DNA of 64,000 bases from Myxococcales bacterium (lineage in GTDB: Bacteria; Myxococcota_A; Polyangia; Palsa-1104; JAEUJZ01): contig JAEUKA010000030.1 of assembly GCA_016794465.1 (NCBI GenBank), forward strand, positions 1 through 64,000. Reading direction: 5' to 3'. Below the pieces are notes generated by a model. The model did not search any database. It was not told where the DNA came from and was given only the letters and a program-made list of their open reading frames with translations. This document shows, one piece after another, positions 35,867 to 45,337 of this stretch. The translations under genes were made by a program, and so were the position numbers. Within the stretch, counting starts at the first letter, position 1. Each line of letters starts with the position of its first letter.

Positions 35867-37765
35867 CTACGGGGCGGCGGGGGCGTCAGCGGGCTTGGGC
35901 GGTGCGGTTTTGGGCTCTGTGGACTTTGGCTCCGCCGCTTTGGGTGCGTCGGCTCTCGGCTCCGCCGCTTTTGGTTCGGCAGGCTTGGGCGCGTCGGCAG
36001 GCTTGGGCGCAGCGGCTTTCGGTTCAGCGGCTCTTGGCTCCGCCGCTTTTGGTTCCGCAGCGGGCTTTTCGGTGGCCTTCGACGGCTCGGGCTTGTCTGC
36101 TGGAGTCGCGGGCTCGGGCTTGGTCGCCGGCTCGGCAGCTGCGGGCGTCGAAGTCGTAGCAGCAGGAGAATCGCCCACCGGCTTGTCCTTGCGCTTTTTG
36201 GCTTTCTTTTCGTGCTTTCGCGCAGCCGGGTCTTCCTCGTCCCCGTCTTCTGTCGGGGCAGCGCTTGCGGCGGGCACGGCCGTGGCTGACACACTGGCAT
36301 CGACAGTCGGAGCTGCCAGATCGGCGACGGGCGCTGCCGCATCGCTCCCGGCCCCAGCATCCGGAGTAGCGTGCGGCGGCTCGGCGCTGGGCAGTGGTCG
36401 CAGCGTCAGGTTGCACAGCTGGCCCTCGGCGACGTTGACGACCACCGCTTCGGAGCGCTCGCTACCATCGGTCGGGCTGCGCAGCACAAAGCGGTGTTGT
36501 CCGACGCCCAGCTCGATCGTCATCAGCTCGTTGCGACTGCGGGTGAGTCCGACCGGGCCGCTGCCGTTGTCGACCCAGACCTGCATGCCGGCGGGCTCGA
36601 CCAGGACTGCGCACTGTGCCCGCTGCGGCGGACGGATGCGCTTCGGAATGAGCACGATCGCCAGCACCACCAGCGTGATCACCAGCGTAAACAGCGCCAG
36701 CCAGACCATAAAGGACACCCGCGCCACCGGCTGGGCGACATTGAGATCCGGCGTACCGGCAGGCGTGCCGGCGGGAGTGCCGAACTGATAGCCCTCACCG
36801 AAGACGCGGCGCTCGGCGGGACGCTCACCTGGCAGGGTCATCGTCTGATACTTGGCGGTATCTTCGGGAGTCGGCGCTGCCAGGCCGTCCCCGCTGACTT
36901 GGGCGACGATGACGGTGATGTTGTCGGGACCACCGCCGGACCGCGCGAGGTCGATCAGCTTGCGGGCTGTCTCGGCGAGATCCTCAGTCGAGGCCATGAC
37001 TTCCTGAATCTCTTCATCGCTGACGACGCCGACCAGACCGTCCGAGCACAGCATCAGGCGATCGCCACGCCGCAGCGTCTCACTCGACAGCACCACCTCG
37101 ATGTCTTCTTGGACGCCGAGCGCCTGCAAGATGACGTTCGAGTGCTCGAACAGCTTGGCCTGCTCGGGCGTGATCTGCCCCGAGTCGAGCAGCTGATTGA
37201 CCAGCGACTGATCGTGGGTGATCTGCGTCAGCGTTCCGGTCCGACAGATGTACGCCCGGCTGTCGCCGATCTGCGAGACAACGATCTGCGAGCCCACGAA
37301 CAGCATGCCGGTCAGCGTCGTGCCCATGCCGTTCTTCGACAGGTCCGCGCAGGCCGCTTCCCAGATCTCCAGGTTGGCTCGCGCCGTCGAGTCCCGCAGC
37401 CAGCGCGCCATGCGATGGAAGCTGCTCTCCGACTGAGCTTCAGGTGGGAGCGCCGGCAGACCCGCTTGCTGTTCCGCAGGTTTGGACTCGGCGTGATCAG
37501 CGACGTACTTGAGCATCTGCCGCCGCATTGACTCGACGGCCATGTGGGACGCAACCTCGCCGGCTGCTGCCCCGCCCATGCCGTCGCAGACGACCAACAT
37601 CGCGCCCTTTTCGGTGAGGGTGATCTCGCGCGGCTCTAGGAAGTTGGTTTCCCCGCTGCTGAGGTCGACGATGATGAAGTTGTCTTCATTGTGCTCACGA
37701 ATGAGCCCAACGTCGGTGGCACCAACGATGCGGACCTGGATGGTGGGTTTTTCGTCCGACATCAT
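35867..37765 (-). CDS. PP2C-type Ser/Thr phosphatase with membrane anchor and Ala/Pro/Lys-rich tail
   Basis: A 632-residue phosphatase. The PP2C domain (about 10-290) shows the metal-binding motifs VGLIREHNEDNF, VVCDGMGGAAAGEVAS, SQIGDSRAYI, CSDGLVGVVSD and GGGPDNITVIV. One membrane helix follows (about 350-376, FMVWLALFTLVITLVVLAIV). A small beta domain resembling PEGA (about 385-460) comes next, then about 170 residues of low complexity made of AEPKA, PADKPE and similar units. The N-terminal phosphatase would face the cytoplasm and the tail the periplasm, where it may thread the cell wall. The start is five bases after the FHA gene stop, with AGGA upstream. It probably reverses Ser/Thr kinase signals read by its FHA neighbour. 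Confidence 0.92.
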   Translation of the reverse strand: MMSDEKPTIQVRIVGATDVGLIREHNEDNFIIVDLSSGETNFLEPREITLTEKGAMLVVCDGMGGAAAGEVASHMAVESMRRQMLKYVADHAESKPAEQQAGLPALPPEAQSESSFHRMARWLRDSTARANLEIWEAACADLSKNGMGTTLTGMLFVGSQIVVSQIGDSRAYICRTGTLTQITHDQSLVNQLLDSGQITPEQAKLFEHSNVILQALGVQEDIEVVLSSETLRRGDRLMLCSDGLVGVVSDEEIQEVMASTEDLAETARKLIDLARSGGGPDNITVIVAQVSGDGLAAPTPEDTAKYQTMTLPGERPAERRVFGEGYQFGTPAGTPAGTPDLNVAQPVARVSFMVWLALFTLVITLVVLAIVLIPKRIRPPQRAQCAVLVEPAGMQVWVDNGSGPVGLTRSRNELMTIELGVGQHRFVLRSPTDGSERSEAVVVNVAEGQLCNLTLRPLPSAEPPHATPDAGAGSDAAAPVADLAAPTVDASVSATAVPAASAAPTEDGDEEDPAARKHEKKAKKRKDKPVGDSPAATTSTPAAAEPATKPEPATPADKPEPSKATEKPAAEPKAAEPRAAEPKAAAPKPADAPKPAEPKAAEPRADAPKAAEPKSTEPKTAPPKPADAPAAP

Positions 37766-37770
37766 AGGTC

Positions 37771-38982
37771 CTATGGCTCGTACCGGAGCACTTGTTCGCC
37801 CAGCCGCAAGATGTCGCCGGGCAGGATATCGCGATCACCGCGTAGCCGCACGTAGGTTCCGTTCGATGAATTCTGGTCTTCTAAGCGTACTTTACCCCCG
37901 ACCCGAGAAACCAGAGCATGCCGCCGAGACATGTATTCATCGTCGGGAAAAACCACGTCGCCTTCTTCGCGGCCTAGCAAAATTTCAGCGCGGCTTAGAT
38001 GCCAGATGTCCCGGCTCACGGCTGCCGTCGTAAGCTGGCGCAGTCGTCCCCACGATTCGCGTGGAATGCTTCCCAACACACGCACCCCCTGTTCGCTCAC
38101 CGCAGGCAGGTCACGCTCGTCGCTGGAGAGCAGCTCGAAGCGGATCAGCTCGCGGCCCACGAAGAAGACATCGCCAGCTTGCAGCTCATGTGGCTCACGA
38201 AGCTGCAAGAACACGCCATTTACTTGATCGAGCGGCCGCACCCGCACACTGCCCGCACTCACGGAAATTCGCGCGTGACGCGGCGCCAGATAGGGATCGT
38301 CGGCCAAGCAGCGGTGGGTGGCGCGACCCAGGTCGCAGGTTTCACCGCTCAACGAGATCACTTCACCGTCACTGCCATCCCGCCGCAGCAGGACAAATCG
38401 ACCTCGCAGACCGCCCTTGTCGCGCGCCGAAGACGGCTCCGGGCTGGCAGCCCGTGGTGGCGCTACAGCTGGGGCAGGACTGGGCAGCGGGGCTTTGGGC
38501 GGCTCACTTACGCGGCGCGGCGTGACCGGCCGATTGGCTGTCTCGGGGATGATGCGATTGCCGCAGTGCTGACAGTACATAAAGCCCGCTGGCGTCGGAT
38601 GACCACAGTGCCCGCAGGCGATCTTGGTCTGTGGCTGGCGCTTTAAGTTCAGGTTCTGGCCACAGCTGCGACAAAACGAGACGGCGATCGGGTTCATCGT
38701 GCCGCAGCTCTCGCACGCGGCGTGATCGCTTGCGGCGACCTGCGGCAGAGCGGGCAGCCGATCTTCGTGGGCCAGGGCCGGGCTGCGATCGGGCACGACA
38801 GCTTCGGGCTCCGAAGACACCATGGGAATTGCCGCGCCGGCCGCTTGGCCAACACTGCCAGCGACTGCGCTCGCCGGGCCACCAACCAAGGCGCTAGCCT
38901 GGCTGCCTACCGACCTGCCGCAGTCCTGACAGAACAGCGCGCCGTCTCGATTGGCTTTTCCGCAGTTCTTACACCGTGCCAT
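37771..38982 (-). CDS. Zinc-ribbon protein with two FHA domains
   Basis: A 403-residue protein. Three zinc ribbons are visible, each CxxC-(n)-CxxC: CKNCGKANRDGALFCQDCG (about 4-22), CESCGTMNPIAVSFCRSCG (about 90-108) and CGHCGHPTPAGFMYCQHCG (about 123-141). A Pro/Ala-rich linker leads to two FHA domains. The first (about 195-290) has DLGRATHRCLADDPYLAPRH. The second (about 325-403) has LLGREEGDVVFPDDEYMSRR followed by the NSSNGTYV signature. FHA domains bind phosphothreonine. The second keeps the full GR, S-x-R-H and N-G-T motif set; the first lacks the SRRH serine (APRH). It forms an operon with the PP2C phosphatase downstream. Confidence 0.9.
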   Translation of the reverse strand: MARCKNCGKANRDGALFCQDCGRSVGSQASALVGGPASAVAGSVGQAAGAAIPMVSSEPEAVVPDRSPALAHEDRLPALPQVAASDHAACESCGTMNPIAVSFCRSCGQNLNLKRQPQTKIACGHCGHPTPAGFMYCQHCGNRIIPETANRPVTPRRVSEPPKAPLPSPAPAVAPPRAASPEPSSARDKGGLRGRFVLLRRDGSDGEVISLSGETCDLGRATHRCLADDPYLAPRHARISVSAGSVRVRPLDQVNGVFLQLREPHELQAGDVFFVGRELIRFELLSSDERDLPAVSEQGVRVLGSIPRESWGRLRQLTTAAVSRDIWHLSRAEILLGREEGDVVFPDDEYMSRRHALVSRVGGKVRLEDQNSSNGTYVRLRGDRDILPGDILRLGEQVLRYEP

Positions 38983-39118
38983 CGCGAGGTAACCGGGATC
39001 TTGCTCTCCCTATATTAACTAGAGAGAGAAGGGGCGAGCCAAGCCCAAAATCCGGGTTTACCGCGCCCCGCCCCAAAATATTCCCAAGGACCTGCATAAG
39101 GGATGCGGCGTGGGGCTG

Positions 39119-39148
39119 TTTACAGCGCGTCCTAAGGTGCGCTAAAAC
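39119..39148 (+). promoter_or_regulatory. Possible sigma-70-like promoter for the lipoprotein gene
   Basis: TTTACA (39119-39124) is followed after 18 bases by TAAAAC (39143-39148), 12 bases before the ATG at 39161. The fit to the consensus is moderate. A start site this close would give a very short leader, which agrees with the lack of a Shine-Dalgarno sequence. On the other side of the same spacer, the FHA gene has an AT-rich tattaactag segment near 39015 that may hold its promoter. Confidence 0.25.
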
Positions 39149-39160
39149 CTCTATCCCTAC

Positions 39161-39997
39161 ATGAGTCGAAGCGCACAGGATGGAAGCTCTGCCCAGCGTA
39201 ACTTTGTGCGCGATGGGCGATTTGTCGACGAGACAAGGGAAACAGGTCGGGCCGGGCGAAACCCTCGCAAGCGGGCTCGTCCAAGCGGGCTTTACCGAGG
39301 GTGTATTGGCCGACTTGGCGTGCTCGGCCTGGGACTTTTGCTGTTGGGAGGGCTGGCTGGCTGTCTTGGGCCGGTTGCCAAGGCGCCGTATGCGCGACGG
39401 CTCGGCTCAGGACTTATGGGCAGCTTGCTGGGGCCGTTTGACGGTCAGGTGATCGATCAGAGCACTGGGAGCCCGCTGGCCAGCGCGTTGGTCGTAGGGA
39501 CGTGGGCGTTTCAAGAAACCGGCGGCATGGCCACGCCCGAGTCCTCGTATACCGAGACGGTGGTCACCGGCAGCGATGGCAGCTACGCGCTTCCGAGCTT
39601 GCCGACAGGACGACAGTTTGCCGGGCTGCTGCGTCGTTTCACGCTGATTGTCTACAAGGCCGGTTTTGTTGGATATCGGTCGGATCTGCGCTTCGATGAT
39701 CGCTCGCCACGGCACGACTTTGTGCAGCGCGGCAACATGGTGCGGCTCGATCGCTTCCCGCAAGGGGAGTCGCATGTCCGTCACTTGGTGTTTCTGGGCG
39801 GCGGGCCCGTGCTGCGTGGGGCGGCGCAGGCCGAGATCATCCAAGCCTCGCTAGAGCTTCAAGAGACGGCGCCTCAGCTGGCCGAGGAGCAGCCGGCTCC
39901 ACCCAGTCCTGCGACGACTGCGCCACCGACTGAGCCCGTGATGAATCCGGCGGCTCCCCTGGCTCCGGCTGGTGTGTCGCTGCGGGAAGGAAGTTGA
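39161..39997 (+). CDS. Lipoprotein with carboxypeptidase-regulatory-like beta domain
   Basis: A 268-residue exported protein. A long basic N-terminus precedes a hydrophobic signal and a good lipobox (LLLLGGLAGC, about residues 58-68). The mature part begins with a beta-sandwich domain typical of carboxypeptidase regulatory-like/CnaB repeats: GQVIDQSTGSPLASALVVGT, then TGSDGSYALPSLPTG and LIVYKAGFVGYRS. The C-terminus is Pro/Ala/Thr-rich. The true start could lie downstream of ATG 39161, nearer the signal, since no Shine-Dalgarno is visible. It is followed at once by the next secreted protein gene and may function with it. Confidence 0.75.
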   Translation: MSRSAQDGSSAQRNFVRDGRFVDETRETGRAGRNPRKRARPSGLYRGCIGRLGVLGLGLLLLGGLAGCLGPVAKAPYARRLGSGLMGSLLGPFDGQVIDQSTGSPLASALVVGTWAFQETGGMATPESSYTETVVTGSDGSYALPSLPTGRQFAGLLRRFTLIVYKAGFVGYRSDLRFDDRSPRHDFVQRGNMVRLDRFPQGESHVRHLVFLGGGPVLRGAAQAEIIQASLELQETAPQLAEEQPAPPSPATTAPPTEPVMNPAAPLAPAGVSLREGS

Positions 39998-40005
39998 AGT
40001 TTTCG

Positions 40006-41484
40006 ATGCGTCCATCTCGACGTTGGAACGGGGCGCTGGCCCTGACTGCTGCGGTGGTCACGACATCGCCGGCCCTCGGCTATGAGGGTTCGACGACGCT
40101 GGCGGGGCTGACCGAGCAAGCGGCCATGAGCTCGCGACTGCATCGCCGGGTGGTCGAGCGCTTTGCCCTGTCCTTGGGCATCTTTGAGCCGCTGCAGCTC
40201 GATCCGGTGCAGCTGTCCGAGGATCGCGCGCGCAACCTGTTTGTGCGGCTGCGGGCGCTCGATGCGGGTCAAGGGCATGCGCCCGAGCTGCTGCCACGCA
40301 AGACCGGTCAGAACCTGGCCGCGCTGCGTCAGCATGTCCTGGGCTGGCTGGCGGCGGGAGCGGTGCTGGAAACCCATCCGGCGCTGCGGGTTCGTCACCA
40401 CTTTGTCGATGGCAAGACGGGCCGAGGCCTGCGGCGCCAGCCGGGTGTGACGGCGATGGCAGCGTCGGCGGACTCGGTGGAGCAAGGGATCTCGACGGTG
40501 AGGCAGCTGCTCTCGGGGGCGGCAATGGATGGCACGGGACTGGCGGCGCCCGACTGGATCGAGTCGCCCGACAACGATCTGGGGCTGTCCACGTTTGTGG
40601 ATGCCTATGAGCGGGCGGTGACGGCGGAGACGGCGACAGCTCGGGAGACGGCGCTGGTGGAAGTGCTCCTGTCGGCGGGGGCGATGCTGGCTGTACTGGA
40701 GCAGACCGGAGATCCGGCCTACGTACACAATGATCTGGGGGCGGTGCTGGCGGGTCCGTTTGCCCATCAGGTTGCCGAGCGCTATGGCCGAGCGGGCGTG
40801 CCGGCTCCCGATGCCAAGCTACAGCCCGATCCGCCGCAGCGCTTTCGCGAGCTTCTGTTCGATGGCAAAGGCGGTGGGCTGGCGGAGCGAACGGCGAGTC
40901 GGTTCCTATCGGTGGGCTCGATCACGCGGGCAGCGGTACCGACTGGGACGAAGCTCATCGGCAGCGGTGGTTATCTGTCGACACCGACGCTCAAGCACTG
41001 GCTGGCGTGGGCCGAGCGGCCAGCGCTTGTAGAAGGCGGGCGAGCGCCAGCGGCGTTGTTTTTGGATGATCGCTGCTTTGCGGACTACGCGAGCGTGCTG
41101 CTGCCCGAGGTAGGCAAGTTCGCACAGGTAGGACTCGACTTCTTGCTGCGGGGCGATCTGCGGCTGTCGCTGACGAGTGATTCGGCGCTGCAGGTCAAGC
41201 TTCTCGACGAGCAGCTGGGCAGTGGCACGCTGACGGTTTTGGGCGAAAAAGCCTCGGGTGAGCGGCAGGTGCTGAAGTCGGTGTCAACGCTGCCGTCGCG
41301 TCCGGGTGTGCTTGGCTCGGTGCCGCTGGGTGAGGAAGCGCTGAAAGACCTCGTGCGGCTGGTGGTGCTGTGGAAAGGGCGCGATCATCACAACCAGCCG
41401 CTCCTCACCTCGGCTCAGTTGGGACTGCGCAAGGCCGAAGCTGCCCCGACCGTGACGCCGGCCCCCGAAGCGGCGACCGAGTAG
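40006..41484 (+). CDS. Secreted protein, possibly zinc-dependent phospholipase C/P1-nuclease-like
   Basis: A 492-residue protein read from ATG 40006. A TTG at 39994, overlapping the previous stop, would add four residues. The N-terminal signal peptide is clear (RRWNGALALTAAVVTTSPAL, cleavage near ALG-YEG). The mature part is mainly helical, with His-bearing segments: SRLHRRVVERFALSLG, VRHHFVDGKTGRGL, and LEQTGDPAYVHNDLGAVLAG. The last recalls the H-x-x-x-D/H patterns of secreted zinc phospholipase C/P1 nuclease-like proteins, but the complete ligand set is not evident. The family call is tentative. It is coupled to the preceding lipoprotein gene. Confidence 0.6.
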   Translation: MRPSRRWNGALALTAAVVTTSPALGYEGSTTLAGLTEQAAMSSRLHRRVVERFALSLGIFEPLQLDPVQLSEDRARNLFVRLRALDAGQGHAPELLPRKTGQNLAALRQHVLGWLAAGAVLETHPALRVRHHFVDGKTGRGLRRQPGVTAMAASADSVEQGISTVRQLLSGAAMDGTGLAAPDWIESPDNDLGLSTFVDAYERAVTAETATARETALVEVLLSAGAMLAVLEQTGDPAYVHNDLGAVLAGPFAHQVAERYGRAGVPAPDAKLQPDPPQRFRELLFDGKGGGLAERTASRFLSVGSITRAAVPTGTKLIGSGGYLSTPTLKHWLAWAERPALVEGGRAPAALFLDDRCFADYASVLLPEVGKFAQVGLDFLLRGDLRLSLTSDSALQVKLLDEQLGSGTLTVLGEKASGERQVLKSVSTLPSRPGVLGSVPLGEEALKDLVRLVVLWKGRDHHNQPLLTSAQLGLRKAEAAPTVTPAPEAATE

Positions 41485-41511
41485 CTGCTGCCGACGGCGG
41501 TTTCCTGGCGC

Positions 41512-43692
41512 TTACTTTTCGAGGTCGCTGGCCAGCTCGGGCAGGTGATTCGAGGCAACGCCCCAGCGCGACTTTTTCCACTGACCTTGATAGGCCATCC
41601 AGATGCCCATCGCGTCGGTGACAAAGCGCAGCGCCAGCGGCTCGGTCTGCGTTAGCTCACGCTGCTCACCGGGATCTTCCTGGCCGTCGTAGAGCTTGAC
41701 CTGCCCCGAGCCGCCGACCCACAGCTTGTAGCGACCGAGCCGCATCACATGCGCCAGCTCATACTGACTGGCAATTGCGGGGCGCGGATAGCCCTGGCCA
41801 ATGCCCTGCGCGAGCCGAATCAGCGACTCACCTTGCACGTCTTTGGGAATCGGCTGCCCAAACGCCTCGGCCATCGTCGGGAGAAGATCGACCAGCTCGG
41901 CGCCTTCCTCGACGACCTTGCCACCGGGAAACAGCGGCGGGTAGTAGATCCACAGCGGGATGTGAATCAGCTCTTGGCGCAGCGACTGGCCGTGACCGAT
42001 GCGACCGTGATCCCAGAACTCCTCGCCGTGATCCGAGGTGTAGATGATCATCGTGTCGTTTTCGTGCCCGGTCTGCTTGAGCAGCTCCAGCAGCTTGCCG
42101 AAGTGATGATCGTTATAGGAAATGTCGCACTCGTAGAGCGCCAGCACCCGCTGCCGGTCGCGCGCCGTCACCGTCAGCTGCCCCGCGACGATCTTGTCGA
42201 GCTGCGGGTCCATGCAGCCTTTGACAAACGGCCCGTTATACGGCGTCGGATCGTACTTCGAGATCCACGGCTCATAGGCCCGCCACGACACGTGCGCGTC
42301 GATGGTACCAAGGTACAGAAAGAACGGCTTCGACTTGCCCGGCCCCTTTTCCAGGAACTGCTTGGCGTCACCGACCAGCTCGGCGCTCTTGAGCCCGCCG
42401 CCCTCGTGGATGTGGTTGCGCAGCAGATCCCAGCCGTCGCCAAAACCCCAGCGCTTGGTGATGTAGCCGTTGGCGATGTGCGCGATGGTGTAGAGCCCGG
42501 CTTGCTTCATGACCTCGGGGATGATCGTCAAGCTGTCGGGCAGTACCGCCTTGTCGGAGATGAACTTGTGCGTCGCCGGATACAGGCCGGTAAACAGCGA
42601 GGCGTGACTGACCCGCGACTCATTGCCCTGCGAGTAGGCGACGGCAAAGCGCGTCGCTTTTTTGGAAAACTCATCGAGCACCGGCGTCTCGACGCGTGAG
42701 TGCTTGTTCCACAGCCGGAACTTGTCGGCGCGGGTGTCATCGGCCAGCCAAAAGACGACGTTGCGCGGCTTGTCCACTTTGCGCGGCTGCGGCGCGGAAC
42801 CGGCGGTCAGAAGCTGCGCCCGATCGAGCGCTATCCGATCACAAGAGCCCTCGGCGCGCAGTCCGATGCGGCGAATCTCCCCCGCTTGGCCCCCGAGCGA
42901 AACAGGCGAGCCATCGAGGCTGACCGGCTGAGCCTGGCCGCGCTTGTCGGGCTGTGGACCATCGACCGTCACTTTCAGCGAACAAGCCCCCGCTTCTCCT
43001 TTGAGAGACAGCGCGCCGCCTTTGGGAATGAACGCGTAGTAGTGCAGCGCTCCGCCACCCGGAATCAGCAACCGACTGCCATCGGAGATCTTCGGAACCG
43101 ACGCGCCGGCCGCTGGAGTATGTCCACCTACCTGCACCCACTCGACAGCCGCTGCCGCTTTGTGCGACGCCCCGCCCGCAAGTGCAAAGGTTCCGCTCTG
43201 CGCAAAGGTCAGGCTCAAGGTGTTTTCACCAGCCCGCAGCGAGTCCGCCGGCAGCGGCACCGTGACCAGCTGCCAGCCTTCCGAAAGCGGCACCGCCACA
43301 CTGCTCTTGCCAGAAACGCTGATCTTCAGCGACGACTTGGTTGGGCTCTTGAGCGAAAGGTAGACCACTTGGTTTGCCGCTTGGCCGCTGTGCAGCGGAA
43401 CTTGCAGCTTGGCTGCGGTCGCGGGCAGAGTGACGCGCTTGCCATCGACCTCTGCACGCAGCCGCCACGAGGGGGTTGGCCGGCCAAAGTGAACGTAGCG
43501 AGCAAAGCCAGCCGATCCACCGAGTAGCAGCAGGCCTCCGCGCGCTTCGATGTGCGCCAAGGTTCGGTTGGCATAGAGATCGAAGACCGGATGGGAAGGC
43601 TCGGGAGCCGCTGCCTGACCAAAGGAATCCGAGGTAGTTAGGAGCTGGGCCAGGCACAAGAGCCATGGCCAGCGTCGACGATCAGCACTCAA
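41512..43692 (-). CDS. Sulfatase-family (alkaline-phosphatase superfamily) exported hydrolase
   Basis: A 726-residue protein. The start is taken at TTG 43692, because GGAGG lies nine bases upstream and the product then opens with a normal signal peptide (RRWPWLLCLAQLLTTSDSFG); an ATG at 43734 has no such site. Residues about 30-280 are beta-rich and may bind carbohydrate. The sulfatase domain (about 310-700) has the metal motif VVFWLADDTRADKF, the nucleophile region NESRVSHASLFTGLYPATH, and YTSDHGEEFWDHGRIGHGQS. The formylglycine position is a Ser, and the usual Pro two residues later is Val, so activity or maturation may differ. Possible substrates are sulfated polysaccharides or phosphoesters. 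Confidence 0.82.
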   Translation of the reverse strand: MSADRRRWPWLLCLAQLLTTSDSFGQAAAPEPSHPVFDLYANRTLAHIEARGGLLLLGGSAGFARYVHFGRPTPSWRLRAEVDGKRVTLPATAAKLQVPLHSGQAANQVVYLSLKSPTKSSLKISVSGKSSVAVPLSEGWQLVTVPLPADSLRAGENTLSLTFAQSGTFALAGGASHKAAAAVEWVQVGGHTPAAGASVPKISDGSRLLIPGGGALHYYAFIPKGGALSLKGEAGACSLKVTVDGPQPDKRGQAQPVSLDGSPVSLGGQAGEIRRIGLRAEGSCDRIALDRAQLLTAGSAPQPRKVDKPRNVVFWLADDTRADKFRLWNKHSRVETPVLDEFSKKATRFAVAYSQGNESRVSHASLFTGLYPATHKFISDKAVLPDSLTIIPEVMKQAGLYTIAHIANGYITKRWGFGDGWDLLRNHIHEGGGLKSAELVGDAKQFLEKGPGKSKPFFLYLGTIDAHVSWRAYEPWISKYDPTPYNGPFVKGCMDPQLDKIVAGQLTVTARDRQRVLALYECDISYNDHHFGKLLELLKQTGHENDTMIIYTSDHGEEFWDHGRIGHGQSLRQELIHIPLWIYYPPLFPGGKVVEEGAELVDLLPTMAEAFGQPIPKDVQGESLIRLAQGIGQGYPRPAIASQYELAHVMRLGRYKLWVGGSGQVKLYDGQEDPGEQRELTQTEPLALRFVTDAMGIWMAYQGQWKKSRWGVASNHLPELASDLEK

Positions 43693-43900
43693 CTTCGCTG
43701 TCCTCCAAAAATAGTTCGCGCGGCGGAGGAACATACACGCAGGAGCCGCCGAAAACCAAGAAGAGGGGACACAGCATGCTTGCCAGCTGGTTGGAAACGC
43801 CCGGTGGCTGGGGAGTTCCTCGTCTCATCGAATTCGGATGGTGAGGGATTTTAGGGCTTTACAAGGTCCCCGGGGCTATTGCCAAATGAGAGGTACCTAA

Positions 43901-45274
43901 ATGGCGAGCAAGCATCCGCGCGGCCTTTACGTACTTTTCTTCACGGAGATGTGGGAGCGGTTCGGCTTCTATTTGATGCTGGCCCTGTTCACGCTGTACC
44001 TGACCGAGCATCTCAAGATGACGGAGGCGGAAGCCTCGAGCATCTACGGCGGGTACATGTTCTTTGTGTACCTGACCCCGTTCTTCGGCGGTCTTTTGGC
44101 GGACCGGATCTTCGGTTACACCCGGGCCATCTTGAGCGGAGCGGCGCTGCTCGGCGCAGGGTACTTGGTGTTTTCGATCCAGAATCAGACCGCGTTTTAC
44201 GCCGCACTGTTTCTGATGATCATCGGAAACGGTCTGTTTAAGCCCAACATCTCGACGCTGGTTGGCAACCTGTATCCTCAGGGAGATTCCCGTCGGGACT
44301 CGGCGTTTTCGATTTTTTATATGGGCATCAACCTGGGTGCTCTGTTTGCCGGTCCGGTGGGCGAGTTCATGCGCACCAAGTTTGGCTGGTCGCTGGCGTT
44401 TGCGACGGCTGGCGTGGGCATGGCCTTTTCCTTTGTGATCTTTGCGGCGCTGCGGAAGCATGTCACGCTCGGCGACACGCGCTCGTCGGTGGCTGCGGTG
44501 CTGGATATGCCGCTCCCAGCCGAGTACGAAGACCGTCCCGACCCGCCTGCCGTCGAGCGTCAGCGCATCATCGCCCTGACCGTCATGTGCTTGATCGTGA
44601 TGTTCTTCTGGATGGCGTTTCACCAGAACGGCACCTCGCTGACCTTCTGGGCGCGAGACAACACCGACCGCACGCTGCACCTCGGCTCCTGGTCGTGGGA
44701 GATTCCGCCCGGCGTGTTTCAGGCCTTCAACTCTGCCTTCATCATCCTCCTGACGCCGATCGTGGTTCGCTTCATGACGTGGCTACGGGCGCGCAACCTT
44801 GAGCCCAATACTCCGGCCAAGATTGGCATTGGCATGATGCTGACCGCTGCGTCGTACGGCATCATGGTCATTGCTTCGTGGCTGGGTGGCGATCACGGCA
44901 AAGTCAGCATGGTCTGGCTGATTGGCTGTTACTTCGTGATCACGATTGCCGAGCTGTTCCTATCGCCGATGGGCCTGTCGATGGTGACCAAGCTGGCACC
45001 GCGTCGGATGACGGCGATGATGATGGGCGTCTGGTTTATTGCGACCGCGATTGGGAACTACCTCTCTGGCTTCATTGGTCGGTTCTGGAAGCCGTGGAAG
45101 CACTCCGAGTTCTTTACGCTGCTGGTCGTGACCTCGCTGCTGGCGGCGTGCTTGCTGGTGACCCAGTATCGTCGGCTCAAGGCAGCGATGCCGCCCGAAG
45201 GCCCGCTTGAAGACGACAAAAAACAGGCTGATCCCCAGCCGGCCGTAGCGGCAGTCGCTGACGCTGGCTACTAG
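43901..45274 (+). CDS. POT-family proton-dependent oligopeptide transporter
   Basis: A 457-residue inner-membrane protein with about 12 hydrophobic helices. The proton-coupling motif ExxERFxYY is seen as EMWERFGFYLM in helix 1. The family segment GGLLADRIFGYTRAIL follows in the loop between helices 2 and 3, and GNGLFKPNISTLVGNLYP is the PTR2 signature region. The start is ATG 43901, with GAGAGG eight bases upstream. It imports di- and tripeptides with protons. This fits a peptide-feeding life style but there is no genetic link to a peptidase. The C-terminal 40 residues are hydrophilic. Confidence 0.93.
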   Translation: MASKHPRGLYVLFFTEMWERFGFYLMLALFTLYLTEHLKMTEAEASSIYGGYMFFVYLTPFFGGLLADRIFGYTRAILSGAALLGAGYLVFSIQNQTAFYAALFLMIIGNGLFKPNISTLVGNLYPQGDSRRDSAFSIFYMGINLGALFAGPVGEFMRTKFGWSLAFATAGVGMAFSFVIFAALRKHVTLGDTRSSVAAVLDMPLPAEYEDRPDPPAVERQRIIALTVMCLIVMFFWMAFHQNGTSLTFWARDNTDRTLHLGSWSWEIPPGVFQAFNSAFIILLTPIVVRFMTWLRARNLEPNTPAKIGIGMMLTAASYGIMVIASWLGGDHGKVSMVWLIGCYFVITIAELFLSPMGLSMVTKLAPRRMTAMMMGVWFIATAIGNYLSGFIGRFWKPWKHSEFFTLLVVTSLLAACLLVTQYRRLKAAMPPEGPLEDDKKQADPQPAVAAVADAGY

Positions 45275-45337
45275 TCCCGCTCCGAGGTCTTTTGCGCGGA
45301 GATCCTGGACCACTCCTCTTAAGGCTGGTGTGTCGCT

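Noticed and set aside
35679..36788. Plus-strand Gly/Ser/Ala-rich frame that looks like a secreted repeat protein
   Set aside because: It is the reverse complement of the low-complexity AEPKA tail of the PP2C phosphatase and has no independent support.
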